64,000 bases of DNA from Coriaria nepalensis (lineage: Eukaryota > Streptophyta > Magnoliopsida > Cucurbitales > Coriariaceae). The position numbers were made by a program, and so were the translations under genes. Every line of letters begins with the position of its first letter. The stretch's first letter is position 1. The notes below the pieces were generated by a model. The model was not told the origin of the DNA and made no database searches. It was given only the letters and a program-made list of their open reading frames with translations. Positions 59,682 to 64,000 of the stretch are shown piece by piece. The stretch spans positions 9,680,501 to 9,744,500 of the forward strand of contig CP114490.1 in assembly GCA_027186245.1 (NCBI GenBank). The letters run 5' to 3'.

Positions 59682-62352
59682 ATGGTGATTAATTTCCTAC
59701 ATCCTAGTGGAGCTGTTTATCTCTTCAAAATATCAAGGACAGTCAACTAATGTAACTTCTGTTTCTCTTTTTCTTACTTAATATAGGTTTTGGTTGCGGC
59801 ATCCGGTGAAAACAATGATGAAGTCGTCGATTTTCAGGGAAATCCCATTGATAAATCGAAAAGTGGAGGCTGGCTGGCTGCAGGACTCATCTTAGGTGCT
59901 TTTTTTTTTCTTCATGAAAAATGGCAGTATCATATGTAGTAGTCATTTTATAACTACTACAACATAGTGCAGGAACTGAACTATCCGAGAGAATATGTGT
60001 GATGGGGATATCCATGAATTTGGTGACCTATTTAGTTGGGGATTTGCATCTCTCTTCAGCAAAATCTGCAACTATAGTGACTAACTTCATGGGTACCCTT
60101 AATCTTCTTGGCCTTTTTGGTGGCTTCGTAGCAGATGCTAAACTTGGCCGATACCTCACAGTCGCCATCTTTGCCACAATAACAGCAATAGTAAGTTTCT
60201 ATATCGAAACTGTAGCAATTTTTGGCAGCCATAAACTGTAAAACCCCATGTCAGACAAGACAACAGCTCTGCAACTCTAATTATGGTCTACAATAATTCT
60301 GGGTCATGAAAGTCTATTTTGTCTCATATGTCGACTCAAATGCAAAAATTACTTCAGAATCTAATCAAATAGTTACTTAAAACTCCAATTTAAGGGTCAC
60401 TTTTCGTTGGCAGTTTCAGAACGGGAATTTTAGAACTGCATTTTTAGTCTAAAATTCAGATTTAAATTGATGTGACAGTTAGTTTATGGAGTCTGGAAAT
60501 TTATTAAATAAATCATAACGGGATTTTATGAACACTCAGGGAATCCGGCCAAAAACTCTAAAAATAATGAATCCTTCCTTTTGCTGATGTAAGATTCCCT
60601 CTTGTTTTGTGCACAGGGGGTGGGTTTGTTAACATTGGCAACAACAATTCCAAGCATGAGGCCTCCTACATGTGATAACTACAGAAAAGAACATCACCAA
60701 TGTATAGAGGCTAAAGGCAATCAGTTAGCCCTACTCTATGCAGCACTATACACCATAGCACTCGGTGGAGGGGGTATAAAATCAAACGTCTCAGGTTTCG
60801 GGTCCGATCAATTTGATAACACAGACCTAAAAGAGGAGAAGGCCATGATCTACTTCTTCAATAGGTTCTACTTTGCCATTAGCATTGGATCCTTATTTGC
60901 GGTCGTAGTATTGGTGTATGTACAAGATAATGTGGGGAGAGGTTGCGGATATGGAATATCGGCTGGGACAATGGTGATTGCAGTTATTGTGTTGTTATGC
61001 GGGACCAAACTTTATAGGTTTAAGAAGCCTCAAGGGAGCCCTCTAACTGCTATATGGAGGGTTGTGTTTTTGGCTTTGAAGAAGAGGAGTTTATCTCATC
61101 CTCCGCATCCTAGCCATCTTAATGGGTACCTAGATGCCAAGGTTCCATATAAACAGAAGTTCAAGTAAGTTCCTTAGATTACTTGCTTAAATCATCTAGC
61201 AAGCCTAAGAGTTTTGAGATTGCTGTCTCCAGACTAAACTGGTATATATTTAGCAGTAGTATGACATTTCCAAGTTTAGGGCTAATTGCAGACGATAACT
61301 CTATAGCAGCATGAAATTCCTCGTTTTGAATTATCTCTAATCACAATTTATTTTCACCTTATCATAGGCTCCGTTAGGTACGTTTATATTTTTTCTTGTT
61401 TAGGCCCTATTCAGTCTAAACTAAATATGTTATTCTAACATCAGTTTTGCTAAATGTCAGTCTAATAAGTTTTACCGAAATGGAGTCTTATTCTATTTGC
61501 CTCCTGGTTAGGTGTCTTGACAAGGCTGCTATTCTGGATGACTGTGGGGCTACGGATGAAAGCAAAAAGAACACCTGGACAGTCGCTACAGTGACTCAAG
61601 TTGAAGAGGTGAAAATGGTAATAAGGCTTATTCCGATATGGTCAACATGCATTCTCTTCTGGACTGTCTACTCTCAGATGACGACATTCACTATTGAGCA
61701 AGCTACTCATATGAACAGAAAAGTAGGGAAACTGGTCATACCTGCTGGTTCGTTTTCCACCTTTCTATTCATCACCATTCTCCTCTTTACTTCCTTGAAT
61801 GAAAAAATTTTCATTCCTCTTGCGCGGAAGCTCACCCACAATGTACAAGGACTCACAAGCTTACAGAGAGTCGGAATTGGGCTCATTTTCTCAATCGTCG
61901 CTATGGTAGCAGCTGCACTCGTAGAACATGAAAGGAAGGAAGTTTCTATTCATAATAAGACCCAAATAAGTGCTTTCTGGTTAGTTCCTCAATTCTTCCT
62001 AGTGGGTGCGGGTGAGGCTTTTGCCTATGTAGGGCAACTTGAATTTTTCATTAGAGAGGCACCAGAGAGAATGAAATCCATGAGCACAGGATTTTTTCTA
62101 AGTACAATCTCCATGGGCTTCTTTTTCAGCAGCGTGTTAGTGTCTATAGTGGATAAAGTTACTAAGAAACACTGGCTCAGAAGCAATTTCGATATGGGCA
62201 GGTTGGATTACTTCTATTGTCTACTGGCAGTACTAGGAGTACTGAATTTCATAGCTTTCATTGTTCTTGCAAGGAGACATCAATACAAAACCCAACAGTA
62301 CATTAGCTCTAAAGAAGACATTGAAGAGGAGCTTAAGGTTCAAATAATGTAA
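59682..62352 (+). CDS. NPF6.4: NPF (NRT1/PTR) family transporter, NPF6.4/NRT1.3-like
   Basis: Five exons: 59682-59684 (ATG only), 59787-59895, 59973-60190, 60617-61164, 61512-62352. They give 572 residues. The NPF family is a set of proton-coupled 12-helix transporters of nitrate, peptides and hormones. The protein has G-T-E40-L-S-E43-R44, the E-x-x-E-R proton-coupling motif in helix 1. Also present are M-G-I-S-M-N-L-V-T-Y-L-V-G-D-L-H, the G-G-G-G-I-K-S-N-V-S-G-F-G-S-D-Q-F-D signature, F-F-N-R-F-Y-F, a charged central loop (exon 4/5 junction, K-C-L-D-K-A-A-I) and the G-E-A-F-A-Y-V-G-Q-L-E-F-F segment. The match is to Arabidopsis NPF6.4 (NRT1.3) rather than the dual-affinity NRT1.1, judged from the S-A-K-S-A-T-I-V-T-N-F-M-G-T-L-N-L-L-G-L block. 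The Thr101 phosphosite of NRT1.1 lies in the equivalent of the A-I-F-A-T-I-T-A-I segment but the local context differs. The start exon is inferred from ATG|GTGATT plus the next acceptor. Confidence 0.95.
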
Positions 62353-63175
62353 TAGAAGCAAAAATATGTATGAAAAGATGAGCTTGAAGAGAATAATGCA
62401 ACAAATAAAGTGTGCTTTCAAAATATGTCACTTATAGTTTGGATCCTTTTCTTTCCTGTAAATGCAACCATATCTCACATCATCATTATTATAACCTATT
62501 TTCTTTTCCCATACAGCCCATTTGAATTCCATGTACTTTCAAGAATAGAGAAAGTCAGTTGGAATTCCATTTTTGCTTACAACATCTTATCAATAGGGAA
62601 AGGTTACTTTTCTTTTTGGCCAAAAACAGGGATAGTATTTGAAATCATGAAAATGGATCCCATTTCTTTTAACATTGAGAACTTTCTGATTAGCTCCTAA
62701 AACATAAAACACTGATTAAACTTGTAAACAAGTTCAAGGACTTCTAATTAAAGTGCTTATTTCTCTAATTTTGCTCACAGGGGATTCATTTTAGTGGTGG
62801 CTCTAACCATGGATTTCAATTATTAAAATTATTCCAAACATCTAGGTTGGATTTAGACACCAAATCTTTCATGAACTTCTAATTAAAGTGCTTCATTAAA
62901 TTGGTTGCAAATGGAGGATAAGGAAGCCACTCTGAGAGGAGTTGTTTCCTAGCATGCATTCCTTATCTTGCAAGTGTTCATTTTTACTGGGGGGGAAAAA
63001 AAAAAAAAACCACCAGCTAAAGAAACCTTAGAATAAAATTCAAGGAAAATAAACAAACATCCAGCTGACAAATAATTTCAGAGCATTCACGACTGCTACA
63101 AACATCGTCTGTTTGAATGCAAAATCCACAATCAAGAAGCGGAGACCTGACCTTTAAACAATTACATGAGCTTTT
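62353..63175. other. Convergent 3' flanks of NPF6.4 and uL30m
   Basis: A duplicated short phrase (ACTTCTAATTAAAGTGCTT near 62740 and 62876) and a G-run/A-run (62989-63009) occur. A 96-codon frame at 62410-62700 is in the NPF6.4 3' flank and shows no domain. Confidence 0.4.
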
Positions 63176-63618
63176 TCACGAAGAACCACTTGGTCTACTT
63201 CCCTGAGCAGGAAGGTGATTTATAATTAATGGGGGGCGAAGAGCTCTATGGTTCAGCTCCTTTTCTTTACGCGCTTTAAACATTTCATCTGTCTCGACCA
63301 CCACTAATCTCTTCACCTGATGAAGGGAGGAAAAAGAAAAAGTCAACAATCAAATACTAATGTTTAATGAGAAACTTCAGATAATATATATAAAAATATG
63401 TGATAAGGTCTTTATATAGAAACCTGTTGCAGCATTCCCCTAACGGTGGGAGTGTTCCAACGCATAACAGTTCGGTTGCATTTGCCAAGTCGCAGTGCCT
63501 CTAAGGTACGCCTATGAAGCCTCCTTGTTCCGGGAATGCCCCTTACTAAGGTTATATAAAGATTAGGGCTCCATGCAACTGGAACACATGCTTTGAAGGC
63601 CTTGTAGGCGTTATTCAT
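63176..63618 (-). CDS. uL30m: Mitochondrial ribosomal protein uL30m (L30 family)
   Basis: Two coding exons (minus strand): 63424-63618 and 63176-63316, giving 111 residues. uL30 is a small protein of the large ribosomal subunit that contacts 23S-type rRNA. The L30 fold signature is clear: L-Y-I-T-L-V-R-G-I-P-G-T-R-R-L-H-R-R-T-L-E-A-L at the start, then R-W-N-T-P-T-V-R-G-M-L-Q-Q-V-K-R-L-V-V-V-E-T-D across the intron. The length and the C-terminal K-A-R-K-E-K extension match the plant mitochondrial/L30-family protein (Arabidopsis At5g55140 from memory). An acceptor site just upstream (about 63645) indicates at least one 5' leader exon beyond the window or further right. The mitochondrial location is inferred from the family, as no long presequence is seen. 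Confidence 0.92.
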
Positions 63619-64000
63619 GTCTTTGTGATTTCTTCGGAATCTACAGACATGACAATCAAATTACAGAAAAAGCACAAACACCCACGGTGAACATGGACAT
63701 GTTTAGATATAAGACTTTATGGGAAAAAAATAATTATTTCACAATAATATGATTACTGAATCGACAATTTCAGATGCAATTTTAGCATAAGATTAACCAA
63801 AAGAGTGAGTGAGGAATTATCATAAAGCTGACATATAATAAAAAGGAGTGGATTAAGAATAGAAATCCTAATGAAATTTTTTCAGATTCATCGGTGTCTT
63901 TAAGAAGTACTCAAATCTTCTCACGAATCAAAGATTTAAGATGATATTAAAAATAAATAAATAAATAACACAGGCCAAAGTATACATGAACCTATATGTT
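63619..64000 (-). other. uL30m leader intron and upstream sequence
   Basis: A CTGTAG acceptor at about 63645 (minus strand) precedes the exon that carries the start codon, so this stretch is probably leader intron. A short A-rich run ends at about 63968. No other feature is seen. Confidence 0.5.

Overview
This is nuclear DNA of a dicot flowering plant. It is AT-rich and full of transposable elements. The genes have many short GT-AG introns and encode plant-only families: a VOZ transcription factor, a ROP GTPase, an NPF transporter, a P-class PPR protein and the plant complex I ferredoxin. The species cannot be named from the sequence. No bacterial-type operon, CRISPR array, rRNA or convincing tRNA was found.

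Layout. (1) 1-7.3 kb holds broken Ty3/gypsy and Ty1/copia pieces, a foldback element, a decayed LTR and a LINE-like 3' end. (2) 7.4-19 kb is a gene-rich island: VOZ (+, five exons), the single-exon complex I ferredoxin C1-FDX (+), and a 13-exon acyl-CoA oxidase ACX3 (-). (3) 19.5-24.4 kb is a nest: a solo LTR inserted inside a decayed pararetrovirus-like polyprotein. (4) 24.6-26.7 kb is a seven-exon ROP GTPase (-). (5) 27-41.3 kb is repeat-dominated: foldback MITEs, a second copy of the copia family seen at 4 kb, a SAUR gene broken by a frameshift, an LTR-like block with long inverted ends, a LINE remnant and a pogo/Emigrant-like transposon. (6) 42-45.1 kb carries a PPR gene (+) and a papain-like cysteine protease (-). 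(7) 45.6-58.2 kb is again repeats: tandem duplications, a second pogo-like fragment, a heptamer microsatellite, a copia element that keeps both LTRs and gag but no recognisable pol, and a 2.8-kb solo LTR with a perfect 5-bp target duplication. (8) 59.7-63.6 kb carries a nitrate/peptide-family transporter of the NPF6.4 (NRT1.3) type (+) and mitochondrial ribosomal protein uL30m (-).

The genes do not form one pathway. From memory, ACX3, the PPR gene and the cysteine protease correspond to near-neighbours on Arabidopsis chromosome 1 (At1g06290, At1g06270, At1g06260), so this part looks like an old conserved block stretched by repeats, with a ROP gene between ACX3 and the PPR gene. Exon coordinates for the six complete multi- or single-exon genes, the PPR gene and uL30m were set by hand from splice consensus, frame continuity and family similarity. 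I found no new biological system. The most informative structures are the nested pararetrovirus-like/solo-LTR locus, the solo LTR with matching target duplication, the gag-only copia element and the frameshifted SAUR.
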